In this document: piece after piece, positions 52,826 to 63,213 of the stretch | How the letters are laid out: each line of letters opens with the position of its first letter | Position numbering within the stretch: position 1 is the stretch's first letter | Assembly (NCBI RefSeq): GCF_000143415.4 | Contig: NW_003314293.1 | Coordinates: forward strand, 664,473-728,472 | DNA length: 64,000 bases | From: Selaginella moellendorffii | Taxonomy: Eukaryota > Streptophyta > Lycopodiopsida > Selaginellales > Selaginellaceae | Direction: 5' to 3' | Notes under the pieces: generated by a model | What the model was told of the DNA's origin: nothing | Seen by the model: only the letters and a program-made list of their open reading frames with translations | Databases searched by the model: none | Translations under genes and position numbers: made by a program

Positions 52826-55729
52826 ATGGTGGTATGTCTTTGTTTTTTCTACAGACTTGTAAATGAAAAGCTGAATCTCTACTTCAAGGTCTACTCGACG
52901 AGCCAAAGCAAAAAAACTTTGGTCAGAGATTTCCATGAGATCCATCAGAATAGAAACAAGGAGATCAGAGATTTGTCGCGCTTGATTGCGGCTATAAAGA
53001 CGTGCATCAAGAGCAGGGATCTGGAAATGGGGTACAAACTTCACGCGGAGGCAGCTCAAAGTGGAGACGACTCAAACATTTANNNNNNNNNNNNNNNNNN
53101 NNNNNNNNNNNNNNNNNNNNNNNNNNNNNNNNNNNNNNNNNNNNNNNNNNNNNNNNNNNNNNNNNNNNNNNNNNNNNNNNNNATGTACGCCAGGTGTGGG
53201 AGCTTGACAGACGCTCGCAGGCTTTTCGACAGGATGGATCGCCATGACCTTGTGTCATGGAATGTTATGGTGCTGGGATACGCTGACAGTGGCTACGCAG
53301 AACTGGCACTGGACCTCTTTCAACTCATGCAAGCTGATGGCTTTGGTCCAAACTCTCGAAGCTTTGTAGCCGCCTTCAAAGCTTGTGCTTGTCTAGCAAA
53401 GCAAGAAGACACGGCGCTGATCGATGGGAAGCTTGTGAAGCTCAGGGCTCTCGAGAAAGGCATGGCTCTTCACTCCCAAGCTGCAAGTTTCGGCTGTGAC
53501 ATGGACAGATTCGTAGCAAACGTGTTGGTGGACTGTTATGCAAACTGTGGTAGCATGGAGGATTCAAGCAGGGTCTTCTACGGGATCCAGAGTCCGACGG
53601 TGGTTTCATGGACTGCATTGGTTCTCGGATATGCTGAAAACGGGCAGGGAGAGATGGCCTTGGAAGTGTTTTCACAGATGCAACACGAGGATGCTGAGAT
53701 GGATTTTCTAAGTTTTGTGGCGGCACTCAAGGCTTGCAGTGTTTTGGCCGTGAAGGAAAAGGCAGCAAAACGAGCCAATGGCTCCTTGGTGAAGATCATT
53801 TCTCTGGAAAGAGCCATGAAAATCCACTCCGAGACGTCAAGGAAGAAGTGCGATTCGGACTTATATGTGGCGAGCTGCCTGGTGGATACTTACGTCAAGT
53901 GTGGGAGCATGCTAGACGCGCGTAGGATTTTTGACAGGATGACGCAGCGGAATGTGGTCTCCTGGAATTCGTTAATCTTGGGGTATGCCGAGAATGGAGA
54001 AGAGGAAGTGGCTTTAGAACTGTTCGGGCGGATGAACAGCGAAGTCTTTAAGCCAGACGCTCAAACTTACGTTGCAGCGTTGAGCGCTTGCACTCGACTG
54101 GCGACTAAAGAAGTACCAAGGGACGCAGAAGATGCCTTTCAGATTTGGGCGAACTTTGTGGACCTGGAGAAGGGAATGGCTGTTCATGCACGGGCTGCTA
54201 CCGATGGCTTCGACTCCAACGTCTACGTTGCAAGCAGTTTGATCGACATGTATTCCAAGTACGGTGTCCCAGACGAAGCTCGAAAGGTGTTTGACGAGCT
54301 CCATCCTCCCAGGAACAACATCGTGACTTGGAATGTCATGATCCAGGGATACGTAGAGAATGGAGAAGCTGAGCTTGCTATTGAGCTGTTCACGTTGATG
54401 CTGCTTGAGGGGACGTGCTCGCCTAATGCTCGAACTTTCGTAGCTGCGTTCAAGGCGTGTACTCTACAAGCAGAGAAGGAACAGGAAGGAAGCAATCTTC
54501 CCAAAGTTATGGCCTTGGAGAAAGGAATGGCTCTTCACCGTTTAGCTTCGGACATGAGGCTAGACTCCGAAGCGTTCGTGGCAAGCTCTTTGATAGATCT
54601 GTACGCGAAGTGCGGCACTATGGACGATGCCTGGAAAGTTTTCGAGAAGACACCAAGGCGGGATATGGTTTTATGGACGGCACTTCTGCTTGGCTACGTC
54701 TCGAATGGTGATGAAGAGCGAGCTCTAGAGCTTGTCAAGTTCGTGGAGCTTGGCGATGATGCTGATCGATCGAGCATTCTCTCGGGACTCAATCTCTGCG
54801 CGTGCTTGGGATCCAGAGGGGAAGTGGACGCAAAGATGGTGTGCCTGGAGAGAGGCATGGCGTTCCACATTCAAGCTTACCATGCCGGCTGGAATGACTA
54901 CGAGGTGGCTCGCGGACTTGTGGCGATGTACGCCAAGTGTGGGAGCATGGGGGATGCTCGACGAGTTTTCGACACGATGCCGAGAGACGACGTCGCAGCA
55001 TGGAACTCGATGGTCCTGGGCTATGCCGAGAACAAGCAAGCAGCGCTGGGCTTGGAGCTCTTTCGAGAGATTCCTCCTCGAGTTTTGGACGCTCACAGCT
55101 TGGCTGCTGCTCTCAAGGCTAGTGGAAGCCTGGCCTCTCTGGGACGGGGCAAAGCCACTCATGCTCTAGCTTGCCGCCTGGGGATGGAAGAATCTCTCAT
55201 CGTTGGGACTAGTTTGGTCGACTTCTATGGCAAGTGTGGAAGCATGGTGGACGCTCGACTGGTTTTTGATAAGATCTTTGCCAAGGAGCTAGCGGCCTGG
55301 ACAGCTCTCGTGGAAGGCTATGGCCGTCAAGGAAGCTCCAAGCTTGTGATGGAGCTTCTTTGTGGAATGGACGAGGAGGGGTTTCGACCAGACGCTAAAA
55401 CTCTGGCTAGCGTTATCACTGCTTGTAGCCACGGTGGCGAGCTAGAGGCCGCCAGGAAACTCTTTGCAGAAGTGATTCCTTCGCAGGATTATTTCGTGCG
55501 CATGGTGGATCTTCTAGGTAGAGCCAATGAGCTAAATGCCGCAGTAGACATGGTTAGCTCGGTGGAAAGTGTTAGCAACGCTAAGTTGGTGGTGTTGTGG
55601 AGAATTATCCTAGATGCTTGTAGAAGGTGGAAGAATCTTGAGGTGGGAAAGGTGGCATTCAAGCGTTTGATGGATTTGGATGAGTTTGATTCAGCGGCTT
55701 ATGTACTATTCGCATCCAGCTATGATTAA
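52826..55729 (+). CDS. Long PPR protein, PLS class with E motif, interrupted by an assembly gap
   Basis: The frame is open from ATG 52826 to 55729 across 100 N (about 967 codons counted with the gap). Repeats are of the same type as in the 37.2 kb gene, with the same inserted loops (LAKQEDTALIDGKLVKLRAL, LAVKEKAAKRANGSLVKIIS). The C-terminus has VDLLGRANELNAAVDMVSSV, LWRIILDACRRWKNLEVGKV and ends FASSYD, early in the E motif, so no DYW domain is present. The start is uncertain: the first 20 residues (MVVCLCFFYRLVNEKLNLYF) are not a typical transit peptide and a missed upstream exon is possible. The gene begins 128 bp after the thioredoxin stop on the same strand. Its 3' end is duplicated at 62371-63164. 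Confidence 0.85.
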   Translation: MVVCLCFFYRLVNEKLNLYFKVYSTSQSKKTLVRDFHEIHQNRNKEIRDLSRLIAAIKTCIKSRDLEMGYKLHAEAAQSGDDSNIXXXXXXXXXXXXXXXXXXXXXXXXXXXXXXXXXXMYARCGSLTDARRLFDRMDRHDLVSWNVMVLGYADSGYAELALDLFQLMQADGFGPNSRSFVAAFKACACLAKQEDTALIDGKLVKLRALEKGMALHSQAASFGCDMDRFVANVLVDCYANCGSMEDSSRVFYGIQSPTVVSWTALVLGYAENGQGEMALEVFSQMQHEDAEMDFLSFVAALKACSVLAVKEKAAKRANGSLVKIISLERAMKIHSETSRKKCDSDLYVASCLVDTYVKCGSMLDARRIFDRMTQRNVVSWNSLILGYAENGEEEVALELFGRMNSEVFKPDAQTYVAALSACTRLATKEVPRDAEDAFQIWANFVDLEKGMAVHARAATDGFDSNVYVASSLIDMYSKYGVPDEARKVFDELHPPRNNIVTWNVMIQGYVENGEAELAIELFTLMLLEGTCSPNARTFVAAFKACTLQAEKEQEGSNLPKVMALEKGMALHRLASDMRLDSEAFVASSLIDLYAKCGTMDDAWKVFEKTPRRDMVLWTALLLGYVSNGDEERALELVKFVELGDDADRSSILSGLNLCACLGSRGEVDAKMVCLERGMAFHIQAYHAGWNDYEVARGLVAMYAKCGSMGDARRVFDTMPRDDVAAWNSMVLGYAENKQAALGLELFREIPPRVLDAHSLAAALKASGSLASLGRGKATHALACRLGMEESLIVGTSLVDFYGKCGSMVDARLVFDKIFAKELAAWTALVEGYGRQGSSKLVMELLCGMDEEGFRPDAKTLASVITACSHGGELEAARKLFAEVIPSQDYFVRMVDLLGRANELNAAVDMVSSVESVSNAKLVVLWRIILDACRRWKNLEVGKVAFKRLMDLDEFDSAAYVLFASSYD
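53083..53182. other. Assembly gap (100 N)
   Basis: Exactly 100 N inside the PPR coding region. The frame continues on both sides, but 100 is not a multiple of three, so the true missing length differs or is unknown. Confidence 0.99.
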
Positions 55730-55778
55730 GTGCAAATAATTCACTTGATTATTCTTTCTTTGTAAGAATGCGGCTGCT

Positions 55779-56747
55779 CTAAATGGAGCGAGCGGCAAAG
55801 GCTAGAGCTCCAATACCAATGGTGATAGCAATGGGGCCTCCATACTTGGTGCCAGAGTCTGCCACATTCACGCAAGAATCGAGCATGGAGTAGCCAGCCG
55901 AGTAGAGCTTGCTTCCCGCGATGTTGTAAAGAGCACGAACTGGAGCGAGCAGTGACTGGTATGCATATGGGAGGTATTCGCTTGCACCAAGGGCATCGAA
56001 CAGAGAATCTAAGAACCATTCGCTGTGAACAGAGGCCACCACGTTATTGACAAGAATGTTGCCCGACAGTGTCAAGGGGTTGTAGAGTCCCAGCTTGTCA
56101 ACCTTTGAGATCTCTGCGTATATCAAGATTGTGTTATTACAGAGCATTAAGAGGTGTGGTTTCTTGTACCTGTGATTGGTGAGGCTCCAGAGATTGTGGA
56201 CAGGCTATCGCCAACTTTGAGATCAGCAGCTCGCTTGTAAATTATCTCTCCTTTGGTGTTAACTGGGACAAAGTGACCGGCTGTAAGCTCCAAGGTGTTG
56301 GCTTCGGTCTTGACTTGCACGAATTCAGAGACAACATCTAGATCCTTGTGACCAAACGCGTAGATATCCGAAAATGAATTCTTCCCAACAGCAACCTGTA
56401 GAAACTCATTAATCATGTGAAGCAAAGTGGATTACTAGCTAGGATCTTGCCTTATCTCCAATCTTAAGTTCCTTCATGGTCTTCATTTCTCCACTGTACA
56501 TATGAACCATTGCATCACCTAGATAGATATTGCATGGTTACATAGCACAGTGTAATTTGTAGAGAATAACTTTATTACCTGGAAAGCATCCAGGGTTTTG
56601 ACATATTCCATTGTTACATGTGAATCCAGTTAGCCCCGCTGTTGTGCAATCAGCAGTAGTAGTGCAACTCACTATATTAGTAGCAAATACAGTGGAAAAC
56701 AATCCAAGAAGAGAGACCACAGCAAACACAGCAGCTAGAGAAGCCAT
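55779..56747 (-). CDS. Secreted cysteine-rich peptide precursor with a Hint (hedgehog/intein-type) autoprocessing domain, copy A
   Basis: Four exons on minus: 56747-56579, 56518-56451, 56395-56170 and 56113-55779, giving 265 residues. Signal peptide MASLAAVFAVVSLLGLFSTV is followed by about 30 residues with four cysteines (28, 34, 44, 49; CTTTADC...CNNGIC). The Hint domain starts at Cys54 in GCFPGDAMV, the classic Hint/Hog first block. It continues with MKELKIGDKVAV, a TxxH block (ELTAGHF, Thr117 and His120), RAADLKVGDSL and LYNPLTLSGNILVNNVVASV, the Hog-type G.Y.PLT..G.I.V....AS motif. The last 20 residues (GPIAITIGIGALAFAA) are hydrophobic. Hint domains cut the peptide bond before Cys by an N-S acyl shift; in hedgehog the N-terminal part is then joined to a sterol. 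Release of the four-cysteine peptide is therefore inferred. Intron 2 starts with GC. Confidence 0.85.
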
Positions 56748-57757
56748 TGCCTTTCAAATATACTTAAGAAGACACTAAGCATATGAAGCATCATTGGCCA
56801 TGCACTGCTTAAATAGGATGAACTTAAACGTAATTACATGTGATATGATTTTCTGGGGAAGAATATGGGTGAGTGAGCGAAACATCTTAGCTATATCAAT
56901 TGTCAAACATCTAGTACATATATTGTCTACCTAGTTCTATATTTTTAAGCAGGTGATGCTTTGGTACACCTGTATAATGCGATGGACTTTAAAATTGGAT
57001 AATTCCAGTCTTCAACTATAGTAATTGCACTATTATGAACTAATAAAACCTTGTAATAAATTTTTTAATAAAGTTCTTTAAATGTTAGAAATATATGTAA
57101 AGCTTTTTGCAATTGCCATAAATTACTTAGAATAATGAGTTTTGATATCATCAATTGAGAATTTATTTACATTTAGAAGGATTATATTATTATTATAGTA
57201 CACACAAACATTTACATGTGTTTACTTGCTCTTGAATATGAACTATTTCATTTCATTTTTCTTTTTTGCCTTTTCATTTTCTTTTCTTTCATTTTCATGG
57301 CTGGACAAACTCCTTATTTGATTCTAAAGTAACAATTGGTGCAATTTGTGTAATTGCTTGATGCTATATAGTTGCAATTGATCAATCAAACTTAGTTGGT
57401 AATGACATTCATGTCCAAATTAAAATAATCATATGACTAACTACACAAATATTAATATATGGCATTGTAACTGTACACCTCGAACTCACACGTATAACTA
57501 AAAAAATTAATAAAAAAAACTCCACACATGTGTAAATATATAATGTATGCATACATAATCACATATTCATTGTTTTGTGTTGTAAACTTTAGTTTCCTCA
57601 AGGAAAAAATCCTTACTTTATACTTTTGACATCTATCTTTTTATGATGTTTTAATAAAATATCTTAAGTTCAATATAGTTGGTTAGAAAAACCAAGATTA
57701 AAATGCTATGACGATAAACATGACAACAGTAATTCTTCATAAAAAAATTTGGCGGCT
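56748..57757. other. Intergenic region between Hint copies, with a duplicated promoter segment
   Basis: 56748-56940 is nearly identical to 58730-58925, so each Hint copy has the same upstream sequence. It includes CTGCTTAAATAGGATGAAC, a TATA-like word about 60-70 bp before the ATG. Beyond 56945 the sequence is AT-rich and unlike the other copy. 57640-57745 is the unique 3' flank of copy B. Confidence 0.65.
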
Positions 57758-58729
57758 CTAAATGGAGCGAGCTGCAAAGGCTAGAGCTCCAAGACCAATG
57801 GTGACCGCAATGGTGGCTCCATACTTGGTGCCAGAGTCTGCCACATTCACGCAAGAATCGAGCATGGAGTAGCCAGCCGAGTAGAGCTTGCTTCCAGCGA
57901 TGTTGTAAAGAGCACGAACTGGAGCGAGCAGTGACTGGTATGCATATGGGAGGTATTCGCTTGCACCAAGGGCATCGAACAGAGAATCTAAGAACCATTC
58001 GCTGTGAACAGAGGCCACTACGTTATTGACAAGAATGTCGCCCGACAGTGTCAAGGGGTTGTAGAGTCCCAGCTTGTCAACCTTTGAGATCTCTGCGTAT
58101 ATCAAGATTGTGTTATTACAGAGCATTAAGAGGTGTGGTTTCTTGTACCTGTGATTGGTGAGGCTCCAGAGATTGTGGACAGGCTATCGCCAACTTTGAG
58201 ATCAGCAGCTCGCTTGTAAATTATCTCTCCTTTGGTGTTAACTGGGACAAAGTGACCGGCTGTAAGCTCCAAGGTGTTGGCTTCGGCCTTGACTTGCACG
58301 AATTCAGAGACAACGTCTAGATCCTTGTGACCAAATGCGTAGATATCCGAAAATGAATTCTTCCCAACAGCAACCTGTGGAAGCTCATTAATCATGTGAA
58401 GCAAAGTGGATTACTAGCTAGGATCTTGCCTTATCTCCAATCTTAAGTTCCTTCATGGTCTTCATTTCTCCACTGTACATATGAACCATTGCATCACCTA
58501 GATAGATATTGCATGGTTACATAGCACAGTGTAATTTCTAGAGAATAACTTTATTACCTGGAAAGCATCCAGTGTTGTTTTGACATATTCCATTGTTACA
58601 TGTGAATCCAGTTAGCCCCGCTGCTGTGCAATCAGCAGCAGTATTGCACCTCACTATATTGGTAGCAAACACAGTGGAAAACAATCCAAGAAAAGAGATC
58701 ACAGCAAACACAGCAGCTAGAGAAGCCAT
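57758..58729 (-). CDS. Secreted cysteine-rich peptide precursor with Hint domain, copy B
   Basis: Four exons on minus with the same structure as copy A: 58729-58558, 58497-58430, 58374-58149 and 58092-57758; 266 residues. The ectodomain differs most: TNIVRCNTAADCTAAG and CNNGICQNNTGCFPGD, with one extra residue that creates an N-glycosylation sequon (NNT) just before the cleavage Cys. The Hint core keeps Cys, the TxxH block and the C-terminal block (NILV becomes DILV). All splice sites, including the GC donor of intron 2, are kept, and no stop or frameshift is seen, so this copy looks functional. Confidence 0.85.
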
Positions 58730-58925
58730 TGTCTTTCAAATATACTTAAGCAGACACTAAGCTTATGAAGAATCATTGGCCATGCACTGCTTAAATAGGA
58801 TGAACTTAAACGTAATTACATGTGATATGATTTTCTGGGGAAGAATATGGGTGAGTGAGCGAAACATCCTTTAGCTATATCAATTGTCAAACATCTAGTA
58901 CATATATTGTCTACCTAGTTCTAGA

Positions 58926-60289
58926 CACTCAGCCGGCACAACAAAATAACTAGTGAAAAAATCCCACTTGGAAAGTGGCATTTTAATCTGCGAAATGCCC
59001 CTTCTGTTCATTGGCAGAGCTTCTGGAACCTGACTGATTCGACCAATTTGCTGCTGCTGCAGCTAGGGCTAGAGTCAAGGTTTCTAAGAGTATTTTTTAT
59101 TTTTATTTTGTAAGGGGAAGGGGGGGAGCGGGGGTGTGGGTGAGTGGGCTGGTAAAAAATTGTAAAAGATTAACATAAATGTGCATATATATGCTCAAAT
59201 TATTGTAATATATATGTGTCACTTACAAAACTATATCTTCAGTTATCCATATTACATTTACATTCTTCTTTAATCACTTTTAACATTTAAAATGAAGTTA
59301 AAATATTAACATAAAAAATGATATGGAAAATCAAGTTGTAAGGAAAATTCTTTATCAATTGACATAATAATGACACACATTTTCCATCTAACAATTTAGT
59401 AAGTGCAATTTAAATGCCTGAAAATATTGTTTCATGATCAAATTTTGGGTATTCATTGGTATTTGCGGATATCATTGTCAAATGTTATATATATGGGTAT
59501 GATATTGGACTCTTAGGCATATTGTTGAGTCATAAAAATTTAAGTTGAAATGAATATATATGAAATTGTAAATAAGAGGAAGTTGGTTGAGTATTAAAAA
59601 TTTACATTCTTGGATTAAAAGTTATTCTTTTTGTAGTAAAGAAAATTTTCCACAAATTTTCTTAATGGTTGATTTGTTGATTATTTTGCCCAAAAACCAT
59701 TTCATTTTTGAAAGCCATTTAGTGAAAGGGTTAAAGTTGACTAAAATTAAAGTAAAAAAGTGGTTGTTGTTTTTTTCCCTTAGGCTTTTCTTATGTAACA
59801 TTATATTTGTTGGTAGATTACATCTTATATTTAGTTAAATTTAATGAGAGTAGTTAACTCTAATTAAACTTGACTTAGTTTAAGATAGTGATATTTAGCT
59901 TAGTTGTTTGCAGTTAAAGTAATAACAGTTTTAGGTATATAAATCCATCTCATAGTCTTCCCTTTAGTTTCAACTAAATGTTAATCATTTGTGGCTAACC
60001 TCTTCATTTGTACTTAGAGTTATTTGTTAAAGATGTTAGTAGGGTTATTGTTGTATGATTGGATTTAAGTAGTCATTTTGTCTGTAATTATTTATGTTTC
60101 TATATGTTGTATTTAGAGTGTTACTTTTATGTTGGACAAATATATAACTCAATGATGTAAATTTAGTGTTTGAGCCTTATGACAACAAATTTAAGAGTGA
60201 TTGTTAGTTATTTTGTAACTAATGATTATTTATAAATTTCATTATTTTAGAGCTTTGATTGTGTATATCAATTACCCTAGCTTATATAC
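58926..60289. other. AT-rich intergenic region
   Basis: It contains a G-rich tract at 59114-59150 (GGGGAAGGGGGGGAGCGGGG) and otherwise A/T-rich sequence with no supported gene. A frame of 83 codons at 59587 is low-complexity. The right end (60260-60345) resembles 5310-5355 and may be LTR sequence belonging to the adjacent element. Confidence 0.5.
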
Positions 60290-62370
60290 AGGAGCGAGTG
60301 GTCCGGATTGAAACCAATCCGACGGCTACCAAAATCCCACTATACTAATATTAGTATATGGCATCATAGCCATACACTTGGCCTTCACATCATTCCCTCC
60401 TTTCAGAATAATGGAACACCATCAAGGTTCTTTTGTAGATGGGCCGGGATCTGGAAGAACGTTAGGAGGAGGCATTGGCAGATCTGTAAGTGGTATTAAT
60501 TGCTTCTGATCCCTTTGTATGAAGCATTTTAACCACTACACATGCGCAATATCTAGAAGATCATTCTGCTAAACATTATTGCAAACTTCATAAACTTGTG
60601 GTCCAACTTGCCACAACACCCAATACGGTCCTTTCCATTGAGCAATAAACCCCTTAGATAAACCACGTACCTTAAAATGGGGAAAATGGACTAACACTAA
60701 GTCATCCACTTTGTACTCCGCAAGTGAACGATGATGGGAGTTGTAGCGCCATTGTTGTCACATTTATACATGACTTAAGTGTTCGAAAGAATCCACTATG
60801 AACGAGAATGCTAGAACACTGTTCGATTGAGGAGGAAGTATCTAACAAAAGTTGCAGAGGCACTAACAAGAGCACCAACTTTCACTCAACAAGTCAAGTA
60901 ATCAAGTAATCAGAAGCAATAATAACATACTCATTACCAGCAGTCGACTATGGAAAAAGTTCTATAAGATCAAATGCCACCAACTCAAACGAATGGGAAA
61001 TTGCAATTGACTCTAATCGTCCTTCCATAGCACGAGGGGGAGTATTACGAACTTGGCACCAAACACAGCTACGCACATACTAGATAATATCACGTCGCAT
61101 CTCCGGCCAATAGAAAGATCTGCGTAGCTTCTTAGTTACACTACAATGCCCTATATACCTACCTAGAAGAGGAGAATCATGATAGCCATGGAGAAACCAT
61201 GGAATAAAGATAGAAGGCACCATCAGCCGTAAATGATCATCAAAATAAAGAAGGCTGTCTTCAAGGTATCAGCAAGTGATGCAAGATTCTCAAACCCATC
61301 TTGAAGCCTTTGAATCCACGACTCAATCTTTTGACCTTTGCGAACCTCATCAAAAGAGGGTAGATTTTGCTATGCGCCTTGTGGACACTGAACATCAAGT
61401 GTAGCAACCGCCGACGGCACAGAATCCTCGTCTAAAAAATCCACAGATGCTAGAACAACAAGCTCGTTAAAAACATGAGAAGAGAGTGCAGAAGGAAGAG
61501 GAGCTATAGAAATGCCATCAGCATTAGCTATAAAACTCCCTAGGTGATGAAAAACATCAAAATTATATATCTAAAGCTTCAAAGCCCACCGAACAGTACG
61601 ACCAACCAAGTTTTTTCGTTTCAATAATGAAGTAATATTAACATAATCATCTTCAACTAACGTCCGAAAACCATGTAAATATGCATGAAGTTTCTCAAAA
61701 CCCTAGACTGCTGCTAAACACTCCTTCTGTAATTCACCTCCACTGATTGCAATGTACGGTTTATATATGCAATGAGATGGCACTGATCAAGCACACTCGG
61801 GCTCATCGCAAAGAACTTCGTCCATCATCCGCTAGAAAGTTGCTAGAGCATTGTTTAAACTAAACGGCATCACCAAAAACTCATACAAACTAAATAGTGT
61901 ATGAAAAGTAGTTTTAAAAATATCTTTTTCGGCCATTGGTACTTGCCAATACCTAGAAGCAAGATCTAGTTTGGTGAACTAATGACTTCGCCCCAGACGA
62001 TCTAAAAGATCAACAATATGAGGAAGAGGGTACACATCTTGGCTCATCACTTTGTTTAATGAATGATAGTCAATGTAGAAATGAATACTCCCATCAGGCT
62101 TCGTCATAAGATGAGGTTCACATGCCCAAGGACTTTGCAACTTCCTAATAACACCCTTCTTCAACATCTTCTTGACATTTGCACATAAAATCTTAATCTC
62201 TTTGGGTGACCAACGACGAATAAAAACCTTGATTGGACGAGCATCCCCGGTTGAAATCGGATGATGTGTAGCAATCTTGGCCCCAGGCGATAGATCAAAT
62301 TCAAAGAGATCAAAATACTCCTTCATGAGCCGGTCAACCACTGCAACACAAAGATTATCGAAGGGATCAG
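60290..62370 (-). mobile_element. Ty3/gypsy retrotransposon pol remnant, truncated at its 5' side
   Basis: On minus the order is reverse transcriptase, RNase H region, integrase. [82 protein letters not shown], then [17 protein letters not shown]. Integrase: an HHCC zinc-finger region near 61190-61040 (GHCSVTKKLRRSFYWPEMRR) and the C-terminal region near 60730-60560 (EYKVDDLVLVHFPHFKVRGL, AQWKGPYWVLWQVGPQVYEV). Stops and frame changes abolish function. Protease, gag and the 5' LTR are absent because the element ends at 62370 against duplicated PPR sequence. Confidence 0.85.
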
Positions 62371-63164
62371 AGTGTGGGAGCATGGGGGATGCTCGATGAA
62401 TTTTCGACACGATGCCGAGAGACGATGTCGCAGCATGGAACTCGATGGTCCTGGGCTATGCCGAGAACAAGCAAGCAGCACTAGGCTTGGAGCTCTTTCA
62501 AGAGATTCCTCCTTGAGTTTTGGACGCTCACAGCTTGGCTGCTGCTCTCAAGGCTTGTGGAAGCCTGGCCTCTCTGGGACAGGGCAAAGCCACTCATGCT
62601 CTAGCTTGCCGCATGGGGATGGAAGAATCTCTCACCGTTGGGACTAGTTTGGTCGACTTCTATTGCAAGTGTGGAAACATGGTGGACACTCGACTGGTTT
62701 TTGATAAGATCTTTGCCAAGGAGCTAGCGGCCTGGACAGCTCTCGTGGAAGGCTATGGCCGTCAAGGAAGCTCCAAGCTTGTGATGGAGTTTCTTTGTGG
62801 AATGGAAGAGGAGGGGTTTCGACCAGACGCTAAAACTCTGGCTAGCGTTATCACTGCTTGTAGCCACGGTGGCGAGCTAGAGGCCGCCAGGAAACTCTTT
62901 GCAGAAGTGATTCCTTCGCAGGATTATTTCGTGCGCATGGTGGATCTTCTAGGTAGAGCCAATGAGCTAAATGCCGCAGTAGACATGGTTAGCTCGGTGG
63001 AAAGTGTTAGCAACGCTAAGTTGGTGGTGTTGTGGAGAATTATCCTAGATGCTTGTAGAAGGTGGAAGAATCTTGAGGTGGGAAAGGTGGCATTCAAGCG
63101 TTTGATGGATTTGGATGAGTTTGATTCAGCGGCTTATGTACTATTCGCATCCAGCTATGATTAA
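62371..63164 (+). pseudogene. Duplicated 3' end of the PPR gene at 52.8 kb, with stop codons
   Basis: Matches 54936-55729 at a constant offset of 7435 with no indel. C-to-T changes turn two CGA codons to TGA (near 62397 and 62513), so the upper part cannot be read through. The lower part (AHSLAAALKACGSLASLGQG onward) is open to the same stop. Differences cluster in the first 450 bp; the rest is identical to the parent. Confidence 0.9.
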
Positions 63165-63213
63165 GTGCAAATAATTCACTTGATTATTCTTTCTTTGTAA
63201 GAATGCGGCTGCT

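Noticed and set aside
57140-57600. CRISPR or other array-like structure in AT-rich spacers
   Set aside because: No regularly spaced repeats were found here or elsewhere; the window is eukaryotic.
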